A stretch of 64,000 nucleotides of DNA from Nemophila menziesii (lineage: Eukaryota; Streptophyta; Magnoliopsida; Boraginales; Hydrophyllaceae). Under the pieces are notes generated by a model. The model was not told where the DNA came from. It did not search any database and saw only the letters and a list, made by a program, of their open reading frames with translations. Within the stretch, counting starts at the first letter, position 1. The number at the start of each line of letters is the position of its first letter. Below, piece after piece: positions 43,281 to 55,026 of this stretch. A program made the position numbers and the translations under genes. The stretch lies in the NCBI GenBank assembly GCA_029959085.1, contig JARWIR010000043.1, positions 2,976,001 to 3,040,000 of the forward strand. Direction: 5' to 3'.

Positions 43281-43994
43281 TAGGGGTGTGCGCGGGTCGG
43301 TTTTGTATGAAAAATGCTCAACCCACAAACCGCCCGTTCTTGTGCGGATTTTGAAAAACAAGACCCGCACCCGCCCAATACATTACTTAAACCATTGAGT
43401 TTCGGGTTAGGCGGTTTCGGGTGCATTACGGATGATTTAGTTCGATAAATAAGACGAAATTTGTATCCATATTCATTTGACGAGTCAAATTTATATTACA
43501 AATGAAAATTATAACGAAAAATATTGTTTAGGATACCCATATGCATTTCAAATCATCTATGATTAAAAGATATAAAATGATATTTTAGGAAACTAAATAT
43601 ATGAATTGAACAAAGAGTACAGATAATATCATAATTGAAATGAAAAATATATTCATTAGATAAAAATATTATTGAAATATTGAGGGAATTCAAAATATTT
43701 TTAAAAAAGGGGGGAGGAATTAAAAAAATGTAGAGTGAAAAATACATGAACCCCACTATTTTATTTGAATAAAATGACCAATACGAATTTTTCTAGTTTT
43801 TATACTACAAGGTAATCGAGTATATGCGGGTCTGCGGGTTTCAAGTTTAAAATCCACAAACCGCAAAAATGTGTATATTTTTTTAAAAATGTAAACCGCA
43901 ACCCACCCAATTAAAAACTAACCCGTATAATTTCGGGTTAGTGTGATCGGGTTGGTCGGGTTATGCGGGTTTTCTAACCCGATGCACACCCCTA
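43281..43994. mobile_element. hAT-type MITE, TSD CTTGTATT
   Basis: 714 bp with 11-bp perfect ends TAGGGGTGTGC / GCACACCCCTA and the perfect 8-bp duplication CTTGTATT (43273-43280 and 43995-44002). Subterminal CGGGTCGG/AACCCGC motifs. Inserted in the LINE; the LINE frame continues on both sides. Confidence 0.95.
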
Positions 43995-44002
43995 CTTGTA
44001 TT

Positions 44003-44170
44003 GATTAATTCAGAGTCTGTATTGATAGGACAACTGTTGGTATTAATTGGTTTGTTAGATTGTGAGATCCTGTCATCATGCCAAACATTAATTCTTTGGT
44101 CATTACCAACTATTCAAGTAGTATCATTTACATACGTATTTCTTTCCATAAGCAAACTTCTCCAACCCTA
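44003..44170 (-). pseudogene. LINE remnant, 5'-most piece of this copy
   Basis: The minus strand encodes a VGNDQRINVWHDD-like block (the VGNGxxxxxWxDxW motif between RT and zf-RVT) and then NTNSCPINTDSELINT leading into the hAT insertion. No reverse transcriptase follows at higher coordinates. Confidence 0.75.
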
Positions 44171-44660
44171 GGAGGGGTTATAACAAACTATTCAAGTAGT
44201 ATCGAGTAGTATCCTGTCATCTATTCAGAGACACGGTCATTTTGCTAACTACGAGTACTATTAATTCTAAATTATTTTCATTTTTTAAGTAACGTTCTTA
44301 AATTCTGCAAAATTTGATTGGGCACCTTAATTATCAATCAACTAATGTATGTAAATGATGAGGCCGATATATTTATTTTTGGACAAAATAAAAAACCAAA
44401 TCAACTATATACTTAAACAAAATTATAACAATCCGTTTATTAATTTGACTACACTATATAACCTTTCCTTTCTTCGACGAAATTGAACCAAATATAAAAT
44501 AATTGATCTAAACTAGATGACCCGAATTTATTTTCATTTTTGAACAAAGTCAAGAATACAATAATTTTATTCGGAAAAAGGAAAAAAATGGAACAGGTCT
44601 ACATTATACATGCAGATAAATTGACATTAGTAAAAAAACTTTTAGCACTTTCAACTTTTT
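44171..44660. other. no gene seen
   Basis: AT-rich. A short direct repeat CAACTATTCAAGTAGTATC lies near 44105-44125 and 44189-44210. Otherwise featureless. Confidence 0.5.
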
Positions 44661-44921
44661 AATGGTTCCGTTTTACTACATTTGTCCACTTAGTTATTCA
44701 CATATATTAAGAAACATAATTAATGTATTCACTATTACAAAATACATCTAATAAAGTATCTTGATATCTTAAATGTGTATTATTGGAAATATAAATCTCA
44801 ATATTTTAATAAGGGTAATAGTTGAAAAAGTAGGAAAAAAATGTCTTGAACTCCTAAGTAGACAATATATTTGGAACATTATTTTTAGTAAGTGGTCAAT
44901 TTCAGTGGATAGGAGGGAGTA
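44661..44921. mobile_element. degenerate Stowaway-like MITE
   Basis: The right part TTTTTAGTAAGTGGTCAAT...GGAGGGAGTA and left part TTCCGTTTTACTACATTTGT correspond to the MITE at 1531-1791, including the internal GTATCTTGATATCTTAAATG block. The left tip is eroded. Confidence 0.6.
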
Positions 44922-46069
44922 CTATTAAAGATGAGCACGGTCAACTTCCTGGTTTTTTATACTTAAAAAGATTGAATTTGATCTTGCTCGATTTAGACAT
45001 AAAAAACAAAAACAAAACTAGGTTAATTTTTTTTCCTAAGAAAAGAGGTTGATTAGGTTGATGGGTCAAACTGGGTTTGGGCAGTTTTTAATACAAAAAT
45101 TCACTCAATCTAGTTTGTTTGATTTCTAACTAATAAAATATATTTTATCAATATCTAACTTAGTTTGGGTTCATGTAGATTAGTGGATGTCATTTCTGTC
45201 TTAATAAACATTTTCAAAAAGTCTTATCATTTTCTTCACTTAACAATTGATGTACGGTTTAATCTAAGAAGCGAGTAAAGTTTGACGTTACCTCATTAGC
45301 CATTATGGATACTAGGGTTGCGACATGTTTCTCGACTCTTTATTTATCCTTGGAGTTGTAGTCATCACATGTTGCATTAGCGTGAATTACATGCTTGGAT
45401 TTTTTTTGATAACCTTGGGAAAATAGGCCTTGATGTGCCCAATTTTCTTGCAATGGTAGCAAGTGGTTCTACTTTGAAATCTCCATTTTTTCATGATATG
45501 GATTGTTTGATATTCCACCAGAGTCGGCCATGTTAATTCGGAGGCCCTGGGTGAAACTTTAAATTGAGCCTAAATAAATAGCTGAAATAGAAAAAAAAAT
45601 TAAGACGCAAAATTTTCAGTGAAGCTCATGCTCTCAATATATTTATTTCACAATGAATATTAAATTTATACGAAATAATTAAATTTATATTAATTTTTAA
45701 TTTTTAATTTATTACTTATTGAATATGAAAATTCATATGTTATATCAGAGACAATGTCAATCATCATTGAACATTAAAAATAATACAATAAAAAATAAAC
45801 TAAATATAATAATAAATCACAAATATAACAGATTAAACTATATATCTGTAAATAATGAAATTATAAACTCGATTTTGTATCATTCAGATACAAACATAAA
45901 TTTTCACGGATTGTACATTTTCTGGCACATGCGAATAGGTTTATACATAATTTAATATAAATATATTAAGTAATACCATAATAAAAATTAAATAAGAGAA
46001 AAACAAAATCTAATATTTTTTAAGTAATAATTTATAGTTTATTGAATTTTTTTTATACATACATATTAT
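44922..46069. other. mostly unassigned; copia gag zinc-knuckle trace
   Basis: On the minus strand near 45480-45420 a CYHCKKIGHIKAYFP-like peptide resembles the copia gag zinc knuckle (last Cys lost), in decayed sequence down to about 45250. The remainder, 45500-46069, is very AT-rich without recognisable genes. Confidence 0.5.
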
Positions 46070-48312
46070 TAGGGCTACACACATGTCAGTTAACCGATCC
46101 GAAATGCCAAACCCCACACCCAATCCGATTTTGTGGGGTTTAAATTATTGAAACCATAACCCTGGTTTAACTTTTGTAAACTGCGCAGTTTGGGTTAGTG
46201 CGGGTAGGGTCGGATTTGGGTTGGGTTCGGTTTTGGTCAACATAAAGTCAAACTTTCCATAACAGTAACTTACTAAAAATAGTACCTTTTCAAAAATAGA
46301 AAGTTGCCAAAATTACAGTACTATACTTTAAATACAACTACAAGACAACATTTAATTAAACTAATTATTACATTACAATCCCAAATATATAAATAAAAAT
46401 TACATTTTTTGCAACCACTAATGTGCAAATTAATAATCTAAAATGTACAATTGTTGGTGCATTTGCTCGAATGCTTCCAAAACAAACTTCAAGGGCCTAA
46501 AGTTTTCATGCAATTATACCATACAAAGAAAGAAGAAACACTTTAGTATTGTCCTCAGATTTTATTTTTAACATTGGCATGGAAGTAGGCCTCGGACTTA
46601 ATATCTTCATTAGCTTTATAAAGTTAGAGACTACTAAGGGACAAAGGGTTGATTGTAAAACTTACAAGTTACAAATAACAATTATAATAGGTTGCCAACT
46701 CAACCATTCATTCCTCATACAACTTATATTATGTAAACATGGAAAAAGGGGATGCAAACAATATTACATCTTGTAAATAATAAAAATATGCATTTATTCC
46801 TTAGGTTATTGGTTATAAATTTGTTATAGTGTACTCAGGGTTAGTCTCACTCAACTCATCCAAGCCATAATAACCTGTCAAATTTAACAAATAACAAAAA
46901 TTCAGTGAATAAAAAGCAATAATGGGAATATTCCAATTCATTTCTCATGTACTAAAAATGGGAAAAAAATTGAATTAATGTTCTTATAGAGCTTTCTAGT
47001 ACATAATAAGGTTATATTACCATGGTTAGACACTTAGACTAAGTATTAAATCCAAGAAATTAAATAATAAACTTATCATCTTTTACATAGTTAAGCTAAA
47101 GAAATTGATAATCTAGAAACAATTGAATAGCTATCTTTAACTAAAGAATCAAAAAAGTTATTTGTCCAATGTAAAGGTGTAATTGATATAACAAAAGTAT
47201 AGGGTAAGTATTCTTTAGGTCCTTCCTTTTTTTCTTTGTATTGTTTATATACTTAATTTATAAATACTAAATATACAATTTGTACATATACGTTTCCATG
47301 TGATGAGTTCTTGTAAATATACTGACTTGCCCGATGCTTTCTCTAATGAAGGTAAAAGACCTGTGACGACAAAGTGGCAAACAAACACCACCTCCGTAAG
47401 AGTAGAGTAGACAACAAGAATCAAATAAAAGCCTTCAACAACAATAACATTTAGATATTAAAATTTGAACATATTCAGTAACAAAAACCAAAAATTAGCT
47501 GAAACAAATTACTATGTCTCTTACATTTTTGAAAATTTAGACTAAAGATCATCCTCCAGTCTCAAATACTCACCAGTATCCCAAAAAAATTAAACAAACA
47601 GTCAATAAGCATCAACAATTATAAAAACACGCATAATCAGATAGATCTATACATGGAATCAGTTAATATAATTATGAGGGTAAAAAAAGGATTTTTGAAA
47701 AAAAAAATCACACCTGAAAATTGGGGTTTCAGATTATGAAACCGTAACCATGCCTTATACATCCATTTCAGAACCCATTAAGCAAGGATTAAGAAAGTGT
47801 AACCATGGTAACCCTCAAATCTAAAATCATATAAACTTGCAATAGAAGAATCTGATAAAGACAATGACATTTATCCATAAATACACCCATTGTAAATGAG
47901 ATTAGGCCTGCTCAGATAAGATGAATTATTAGATTGGAGTTAGAAGAGATCCAGCGGCTAGGGTTCTCTCGAGAGAGATAGAGAGACCAAGAGAGATAAG
48001 TAGGTAACAAATGAGGCAAGTAATGGGATTTAGGTTAACCAAAGGTCACAAATACATTGGGCCAAACGGGATATAAGTAAACAAATGGGCCAAGTGTTAT
48101 ATGGACGGAAGAATAAAAAAATCTTATAACAACCCACTTTCAGACTGAGTTTGGTACCCCGCGGTTTCGGCTAACCCCAACCCGCAATCCGATGCAAACC
48201 CAAAAGAAACTATTTTTCAACCCTAACAGGTGGTCGAGTGGTAAGGTTCGGGTATCGGATGGGGTCAGGCGGCGCGGGTTTGCGGGCTTTTGGGCTCGTC
48301 TAAGTAGCCCTA
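46070..48312. mobile_element. 2.2-kb hAT-type element, TSD CATATTAT
   Basis: 2243 bp bounded by TAGGGCTAC / GTAGCCCTA (9-bp perfect inverted ends) and a perfect 8-bp duplication CATATTAT (46062-46069 and 48313-48320). Subterminal regions are GC-richer with CGGTTTCGG / GGGTTTGCGGG motifs. The interior (46300-48100) is AT-rich with no transposase block (no hAT dimerisation motif). A GAGAGAGATAGAGAG patch near 47965-47990 looks like a gene leader. It is probably a non-autonomous element carrying filler or captured DNA. Confidence 0.9.
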
Positions 48313-48320
48313 CATATTAT

Positions 48321-48646
48321 AATGAATATAATAGTAAATTCAATATATTTTATTTCTTTATTAGATATATAAATATTTAAATTTAGAAAAAAATCTTTTA
48401 AATTGTGACAGAAATGTAATAAAAAAGAATATATGATATAAAAAACTTATATTAAAGTTTTTAGGAAAACAATCATTATTTTTTATAATATTTTAAATAA
48501 TTATATATTTAAATAAGCCTCACAGATTAATTTAATTTAGATTACAAATAACACAAAAATACTTAATTTTATAACCTAAATTTTCAATTCATAAATATAT
48601 ATATTAAATTAATTTTTTTTTTGTTTGCAAGATGATTTAATTTAAT
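48321..48646. other. AT-rich, no gene seen
   Basis: Very AT-rich sequence with homopolymer runs; nothing recognisable. Confidence 0.6.
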
Positions 48647-48733
48647 GAGTAATGCTGGGTATCACCCATAAAACAATCAATTACCCATGATGTGGATCCT
48701 GAATGGTCTAATCATGCAATTTCTCTTTACTGC

Positions 48734-48822
<89 letters not shown>

Positions 48823-48898
48823 CTCTCTCTCTCTTGATTGGACCATCCAAGATCCACATAATGGGTGATTTTTGGGTGGTTAATAGTACAAAATTACT
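48647..48898. mobile_element. GAGTAAT-type MITE with a CT tract at its centre
   Basis: The left arm GAGTAATGCTGGGTATCACC...ATGTGGATCCTGAATGGTC pairs with the right arm GACCATCCAAGATCCACATA...TTTGGGTGGT...ATTACT, giving about 60-bp inverted repeats. The loop is the microsatellite at 48737-48834. Same ends as 34340-34537. Confidence 0.75.
48737..48834. repeat. (CT)n microsatellite, 98 bp
   Basis: Nearly perfect CT repeat with one G substitution, in the loop of a MITE. Confidence 0.98.
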
Positions 48899-49105
48899 TA
48901 ATCTGGATTTTTTAAAATAAATACATGTTATATTAAAATGCAACAAAAAAAGACTAATTTCAAAAGAAAAAACTAATTGCAAGTAACAAAGCAAATGTAC
49001 AGATGAGGGATTCGAACCGAATCCCTATTTTGAGAGTACAAGCACTCGACCTGCATGTACAAGATTTTTCACTGCTATGTTAAGAAACTATTCTTATGTA
49101 TAACC

Positions 49106-49108
<3 letters not shown>

Positions 49109-49180
<72 letters not shown>
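49109..49180. repeat. (AT)n microsatellite, 72 bp
   Basis: 36 uninterrupted TA units. Confidence 0.98.
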
Positions 49181-49182
<2 letters not shown>

Positions 49183-49306
49183 CACACATAAATAACAAAT
49201 ATGGGGTCCCCGGTTGCCCCTTCCCAGGTCCGGCCTTGGATTCAACTCCTGGTGAATCGGTTGTACCTTAAGATTATTTTCATGTCTTCAGCTTACATGT
49301 GAGTTC

Positions 49307-50000
49307 CTATATCATTACTTGTTTCTTTACTTTTTGATACCCTCTTGGATAGTTGGATGCCTTCTCATATCTTTCTTCTACGGCATGGAAGGCTAGAAGT
49401 TTATTTGTTTTTCTATCCAATTCATCTTGGAGCTTCTCTTGATCAACAACGAGTTCTTCTGTCATGAGATTGTAAATGAGTTCATGGACTGTCATATTTT
49501 ATAGGTCTTTAACTTCTAAGATGACTGCGACTTTTTCCTTATATTTCTTTGGTAGTGGGAATAAAAAATTCGACATAGCTCGTTGTTGGCATATACTTGA
49601 CCGAGAGTCCTCAAGTTGTTTATGATGTTTGAGAATCGTCTATGCATTTTATTTAAGTTTCCCCCCAGCTCTATCTTGAAGAGTTCATACTGAATAACGT
49701 ATATGATATTTCCAAGAGTCCCCAAAACTTATAAGCAAACTCACAGTCTCTTACACGGCTGTATTCGAATAGGCGCAACCCACAAATGAGTGTGTTAAGA
49801 GCTTCGTTGTTTTTGTTTAAATGTAACTCTATTTCTCCCCGGTTCTTGCATACATACACTTTCATCCCGTTCCTCAGAATTACCCTAATCGTGTATGACC
49901 ATGGGTTTTCTTCATTTTGTGCCAATACGAGTCTCCATTGACTCATGACTTGTTGCACTAACAACTTAAGATACTGAGCCACCCTCGTCGGGAGTGGATC
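49307..50000 (-). pseudogene. Ty1/copia gag fragment (UBN2-type)
   Basis: The minus strand encodes, with frameshifts, CEFAYKFWGLLEISYT, YELFKIELGGNLNKMHRRFS, NNLRTLGQVYANNELCRI and, after a shift, VHELIYNLMTEELVV. These are the successive blocks of the copia gag (DUF4219/UBN2) core: W-x-x-L, F-x-M-x-x-x-E-x-I-x-x-M-x-x-R-F, and the G-K-x-Y-x-x-x-E block. No zinc knuckle, protease or integrase lies downstream on this strand. Confidence 0.85.
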
Positions 50001-51079
50001 TTTCTCGGTTTTCGCTTAACTGGCAGATACTTACGCCTCCTTTGTCAAAGAATAATTGTTTTGGATATTTCATTAAGAAACTGCGTCATTTAACTGTGGT
50101 TGTTCATTTTTATCTATAGAGGGGGATCTTCCCCCAACGTTCTAAAGGATAATTTGTATGACCTCGTCTTCTATTTGTCGTGACAAATTTCTCGCAACTT
50201 TTTGTTCACACCATGTGGTTTCTTAATGAGAATCAAAATTTGATTCCTACAGACAACACCAACTGATAGAGTACAAAAACTTTATCAATAGAATTTGTTT
50301 GTGTAGATATAAGAGTAGAGTTACTTGAGAGCTTGTTGGGGAAGACTACCGAGTGAGCTGGGACAAAGAATAACCTTGCTGAGGTGATTTCTAGATCAGT
50401 CGAGGTAACTTCTTTATGGGAGGTGGGTATTGCCTGAAACTAAACACTAAGTCAGCACCACATGGAGGTTTGCTCCCATTTGCACTCTGACGCTTAGGTC
50501 GATATTATGACTCAGGGTATTCTATGTCCAGAGAGAGAGAGAGATAAAGAGAGAGAGGTTTTGACTGTAGTTTTGTAAAGTAATGAAGGAGTAAGAGATA
50601 CCTTTTTGGGAGGTGCGCATGGGGTATTTATAAATATCCAAGGCTCATGATACCATTGTGCGTTTTTTTGTCTTTTCTCTTTTTAGGGTTTACGGTGATA
50701 ACAGATTCGGTCACTGGTCGCGGGTGAATTTAATTCAATTTTGGTAACAACTATTTATCCTTGGTGTCGGTTATCTATATTCGATGGTGACTTTACTTTT
50801 GTCCATTATAGTCGACACTTTATTGTAAGGTCAAATAATCTTTTTTTATATTTATATATAGTGATTTGGGATTTTCGAAAAGAAAAAAAGAAAAAGTTTT
50901 TTAATAAGAATAATAACTCAACTAAAAAAACAAGAATACTAATTTAACATTAGTTCTTATTTTATACCAACAAATTCATTTTTTCAAGACCTTTGAGTAT
51001 GAAGTCTTTTAGAATAGGAAATATATTCCATCTCATGTTTTCAGTAACCAATAACAATATAAAATTAATTGAGTTCGCT
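50001..51079. other. no gene seen; copia leader side
   Basis: The part next to the gag fragment may be the copia 5' leader. A short GA-rich tract lies at 50531-50560. No start of a host gene is evident. Confidence 0.45.
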
Positions 51080-51240
51080 CAGTAACCAGAACCTTACTAT
51101 TTTTCCATTACTAGAGGATGTAAAGTGAGAGGTGTAAGGTTTGAAGCCTCCCTGAACATGAAAAACCTAAGTAAATCGGTATACATAAGAAGACTTGCAT
51201 ATTTTTGTGAGATTAGTCGTGGTGCATACAAACTGATTCA
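51080..51240 (+). mobile_element. decayed SINE (Au-like body)
   Basis: CCAGAACCTTACTATTTTTCC, TGTAAAGTGAGAGGTGTAAG, CCTCCCTGAACATG and GTGAGATTAGTCGTGGTGCA follow the order of the SINE at 31834-32055 with many changes. No clear target duplication. Confidence 0.65.
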
Positions 51241-51535
51241 GATATATCATAACAGAAAAGAAAACAATACATTCCCATGTTTTAAATTTAAAGAAACTAA
51301 ATATAATAACTAACTACGTCATCTAATAACACAATTATATTATTAGAAATAATAGATATCATATAATTATTACATCATCTAATATTAAATAGAAGTCTTA
51401 ACTTTAACCATGAGACAAGTTTCCAATCATCTTAAATTATTTTTACAAAATTTATTTAAAATTTATACGGAGAGCTTCCATAGCACGCAATATATATCTA
51501 CAAAACCAAGAGTCCACCACCACCTCTTTCCCTCC

Positions 51536-51569
51536 GGCCCATAAACAATTCTGTCTCCCACCTGGCCCA
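51536..51569 (+). promoter_or_regulatory. two site II motifs (GGCCCA) upstream of WEE1
   Basis: GGCCCA at 51536-51541 and 51564-51569, about 220-250 bp before the start codon. TGGGCC/GGCCCA site II elements bind TCP factors and are common in promoters of plant proliferation and ribosomal genes. They are consistent with a cell-cycle gene; use is inferred. Confidence 0.5.
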
Positions 51570-51786
51570 CATATTTCATTTATCCACAAAGCTAACGCGC
51601 GCATTTTTGAAATCTTAATAATTCCCCAAAGGAAACAAATAAACATAAAAAGAAGAAAACTTCATTTTTCCATAAATTACAAAATCTCAGCACACACGCA
51701 TATATCATATATAGGAGTATATAATAATATACATACATATGCTGTAAGAATATCTCGATTTAGCTGATAGTGAGAAGAAGCGATTG

Positions 51787-54171
51787 ATGAAGCGAAAAGC
51801 CCTAAAGAGGGCAGGGAGTAACAGTAACAGCAGTTGTATTCGCGAGAAGAAGAGGATGATAATGAAGGGATCTCTAGCTAGACATTTGACCATTCAGCAG
51901 CAACATCAACAATCGAGCTCTCGATTCCAGAAGCTTCTCGATTCCGAAGCACAACCAGCTTCTGTTGCTGAATCGGAAATCAATCTTCACTCAGCTTCGG
52001 TTCCTCTCGATAATACCGTCGATGAAAAAGATTTCATTCTCAGCCAAGACTTTTTCTGGTAATTATTGTTTTTTCTGTCGGAAATTACTTGATTCTGCTT
52101 ATAGATTAGCTGTAAATATTTAAAATTTACAAAAATCTTATCTACTTGATTTATTGATATCATAGGTGTATATTGGGGATAAAGTTCAAACCTTCACTCG
52201 TGTTTTGTTGAATTATATTTTTAGACCTGTGTTACTGTAATTTTTTAACGAATTCACGTAATTTGTAAGAATGTTTCTTTGCACTAAATAGATTTTATTA
52301 ATTTAGTTGTTATCTCTTTTTGATTAAATGCAGTACCCCTGATTATATTACTCCAGATGCACCTGCAATTGCAAACAATATGGATTGGAACAAGGTAATA
52401 TCATATGGATAATTATATACTTTCCTTTTGTTCAATTATCTGTTTGTGCCCATTTATAAATTAACTTAATTTTCAGGATAATATGCCTTGTCCAAAATCA
52501 CCTGAGAAGATGAAAACTTCAGTAAGCAAAAGACAGAAATTGGGTAAGCCTAGATCTGTGGGTTATTCTTAATACATAGATATTGCAAGTTAACTCTTTT
52601 ATTAATTTTATTTTATATAAAATTTGAACAGAGGCTTTCCCAGTAACTTCAGTTACTTCAAACTTTCTAAGCTATGAAGTAACAGATGAGGCTGAAGAAG
52701 ATAATTGTGCAATTGGAGAATTAACAATTGGTAAAACAATCGAAGCACAAAAGAGCAATGGTTATGTTTCTCAATCTGCCGTGGCTTTAAGATGTAGAGT
52801 TATGCCTCCTCCTTGTATTGGAAACCCTTATCTTAAGGACTCTTCAGAAGTAGATATTGATCCTTTTGGTAATCGCAGATCAAAATGTGCAGGTAAAACT
52901 TCTTTCCTTTACTATTTCACCAATTAACTCTAGTTATGTCACATCATTTCATTTATTACTGACTCTAACTTTTACCTGTGTAGGTTTATATTCTGCATCT
53001 ATTGGTGGAGATGGACTTTCACGCTATAGAACTGATTTTCATGAAATAGAGGCAAGATCTTATATCTTTAATAAAACCTTATGGGTCAGGATTTTCTTTT
53101 ACTGATCAAGTATTTTCTGTTTTCTTTTCCAGCAAATTGGCTACGGAAATTTTAGTTGCGTATTTAAAGTATTGAAAAGAATTGATGGTTGTATGTATGC
53201 TGTAAAACGTAGCATGAAGGAGCTGTTAAAGGATACTGAAAGGTATACTTTTTGCTCAGTTTTATAACAGCTTAAGATTTTAGATGAGATGGTAATTTAA
53301 CATAATGTTTTGACTTTTGCAGGAGAAAGGCTTTGATGGAAGTTCAAGCTATGGCTGCTTTAGGTAAATATGATTCTTTACTTTTGTGTAAAAGTAAAGT
53401 TACTTAGTTACTGAAGTTAATTACTATGTTATAATTACAGGAGCACATGATAATATAGTGAGATACTATTCATCTTGGTTCGAAAGTGATCATTTATACA
53501 TTCAAATGGAGCTTTGTGATTATAGTTTATCTAGCTCCGCTACTTCTAAATTATATACAGTTGAAGAGATTTTAAAAGCAATGCATCAGGTTAACTTGAT
53601 TTCCACATATACATACATATTAAGTTATATATATTATTTCACTAATTACCATAAGTTTTAATTTATGCAGATTGCTAAGGCACTTGATTATATACATGAG
53701 AGAGGAATAGCACATTTAGATGTAAAACCAGATAATATTTATGTTAGAGAAGGTGTTTATAAGCTAGGTGATTTTGGATGTGCGACTAGAATTGATTCAA
53801 GTCTTCCAATAGAAGAGGGTGATGCGAGATATATGCCTCAAGAAATTCTGAACGAGAAATATGATCATCTTGATAAAGTTGATATCTTCTCTTTAGGTGC
53901 TACAATATATGAACTTGTTAGAGGATCTGCTTTACCTGAATCTGGTCCTAATTTTCTTAATCTTAGAGAAGGAAAATTATCTCTTCTTCCAGGTCATTCT
54001 GTACAATTCCAGAACTTACTCAAGGTAAATAATCTACAAATTTACTAACTTCTTTATCTACAATGGTGATGCTTAATGTGTTGTGTTTAGGTTATGATGG
54101 ATCCAGATCCAGTTCGTAGACCTTCAGCTAAAGACATAGTTAATAATCCTATGTTTGATAGATTCCGTTAG
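51787..54171 (+). CDS. WEE1: WEE1 protein kinase, 10 exons
   Basis: Cell-cycle checkpoint kinase that phosphorylates the inhibitory Tyr of CDKs in the nucleus. In plants it acts mainly on the DNA-damage/replication checkpoint. Exons: 51787-52058, 52334-52394, 52477-52543, 52632-52892, 52984-53051, 53133-53242, 53323-53363, 53441-53589, 53671-54024 and 54091-54171, giving 487 aa (Arabidopsis 500). Intron 5 starts GC (ATAGAG|GCAAGA). The N-terminal 240 residues are regulatory and poorly conserved (DFFCTPDYITPD, SP sites). Kinase domain: glycine loop IGYGNFSCVF (245-254), VAIK-type Lys 268 (YAVKRS), catalytic loop HLDVKPDN (358-365), DFG 377-379, the WEE1-specific EGDARYMPQE (392-401) and a C-terminal DPDPVRRPSA. 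All catalytic residues are present, so it should be active. The start ATG follows a stop-rich leader. Confidence 0.96.
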
Positions 54172-54625
54172 AATTTTATCGTGACATTTTTGGAGCTGCT
54201 GAGCTGTTTTAGTGGGTGTTAAATTTGTATAAAAAAAAAATGTTGTATGTTTAAGCAATTTGTTGATGCTCAATGTGTCCAAATTCCAAACAATGACACT
54301 TGTTTTTGAAGATTTGGGGATGAGTGGGGAGAGAGGTGGATTTGTAGCCTATCTATCACATCTCATTTAATCTTAAAGTTTCCACATTTTTGACATACTT
54401 TTCAAGTTTGTATTTAGATATGAAGTTATTAAGCTTATTGTTAAACGTTTAATTACTGAAATATCCTTCGTTAATAGTTTTAAGAAGCATTTCAACGTCA
54501 ATATCCTCAATAATAATGTTGTTAAGTCAAAATAACTCAAAGAAAAAAAATTCCAAGCCCTAGATTTTGGGTCTTTGTTGGAGAAAATCTTTTGTGTATT
54601 GTTCATCGTGCAACTCCCCTCACTT
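54172..54625. other. WEE1 3' flank
   Basis: Probable 3' UTR in the first 150 bases. No gene in the rest. Confidence 0.5.
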
Positions 54626-55018
54626 TACGGCTGTAAACGAATCGAGCCGCTCGTGAGCAGTTTGCGTTCGGCTCGGAGAAAAGCTCGTTCAAACTCATTC
54701 ATTTATACTAACGAACAAAAAAGTTTGTTCGAACTCGTTCGTTGAAAATATCGAGCTCGTTCGTTAACTCGTTAATATTTATGATTTGTAAATTAATGTT
54801 TTTAGTTATCAATAAGTATATTATTAAACCTATAGAAAAACAAATTATTCGTTAATAACTCGAGTTCAACTTGAAAAAAATTCGTTCGACTTGTTGACAA
54901 ATAAGTTTTAAAAAATATGGCTCGACTCGTTAAAATTTGAGCTCGACTCGACTCGTAGATCTTATTAAACAAGCTTACACTCTAGTATTCGTCTCGACAT
55001 GGTTTGTTTACAACCCTT
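54626..55018. mobile_element. hAT-type MITE, TSD CCTCACTT/CATCACTT
   Basis: 393 bp, ends TACGGCTGTAAACGAATCGAG and GGTTTGTTTACAACCCTT (degenerate TAGGGCTGTAAAC family), with an 8-bp flanking repeat matching at 7 of 8 positions (54618-54625 and 55019-55026). An older, shorter member of the 5565-6118 family. Confidence 0.75.
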
Positions 55019-55026
55019 CATCACTT

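Noticed and set aside
45719..45955. 78-codon Asn/Ile-rich open frame
   Set aside because: Composition simply reflects about 80% AT DNA; no family resemblance.
49003..49065. tRNA-like stretch (GAGGGATTCGAACCGAATCCC) on the minus strand
   Set aside because: The T arm looks right, but acceptor and anticodon stems do not pair and no clear anticodon emerges.
51590..51612. E2F site upstream of WEE1 (AACGCGCGCATTTTTG)
   Set aside because: GC-rich core present, but it does not fit the TTTSSCGC consensus on either strand.
53052..53105. Continuation of WEE1 exon 5 to a GT at 53087
   Set aside because: It would insert about 11 residues before the glycine loop that the family lacks; the GC donor fits better. 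Kept as a possible isoform only.
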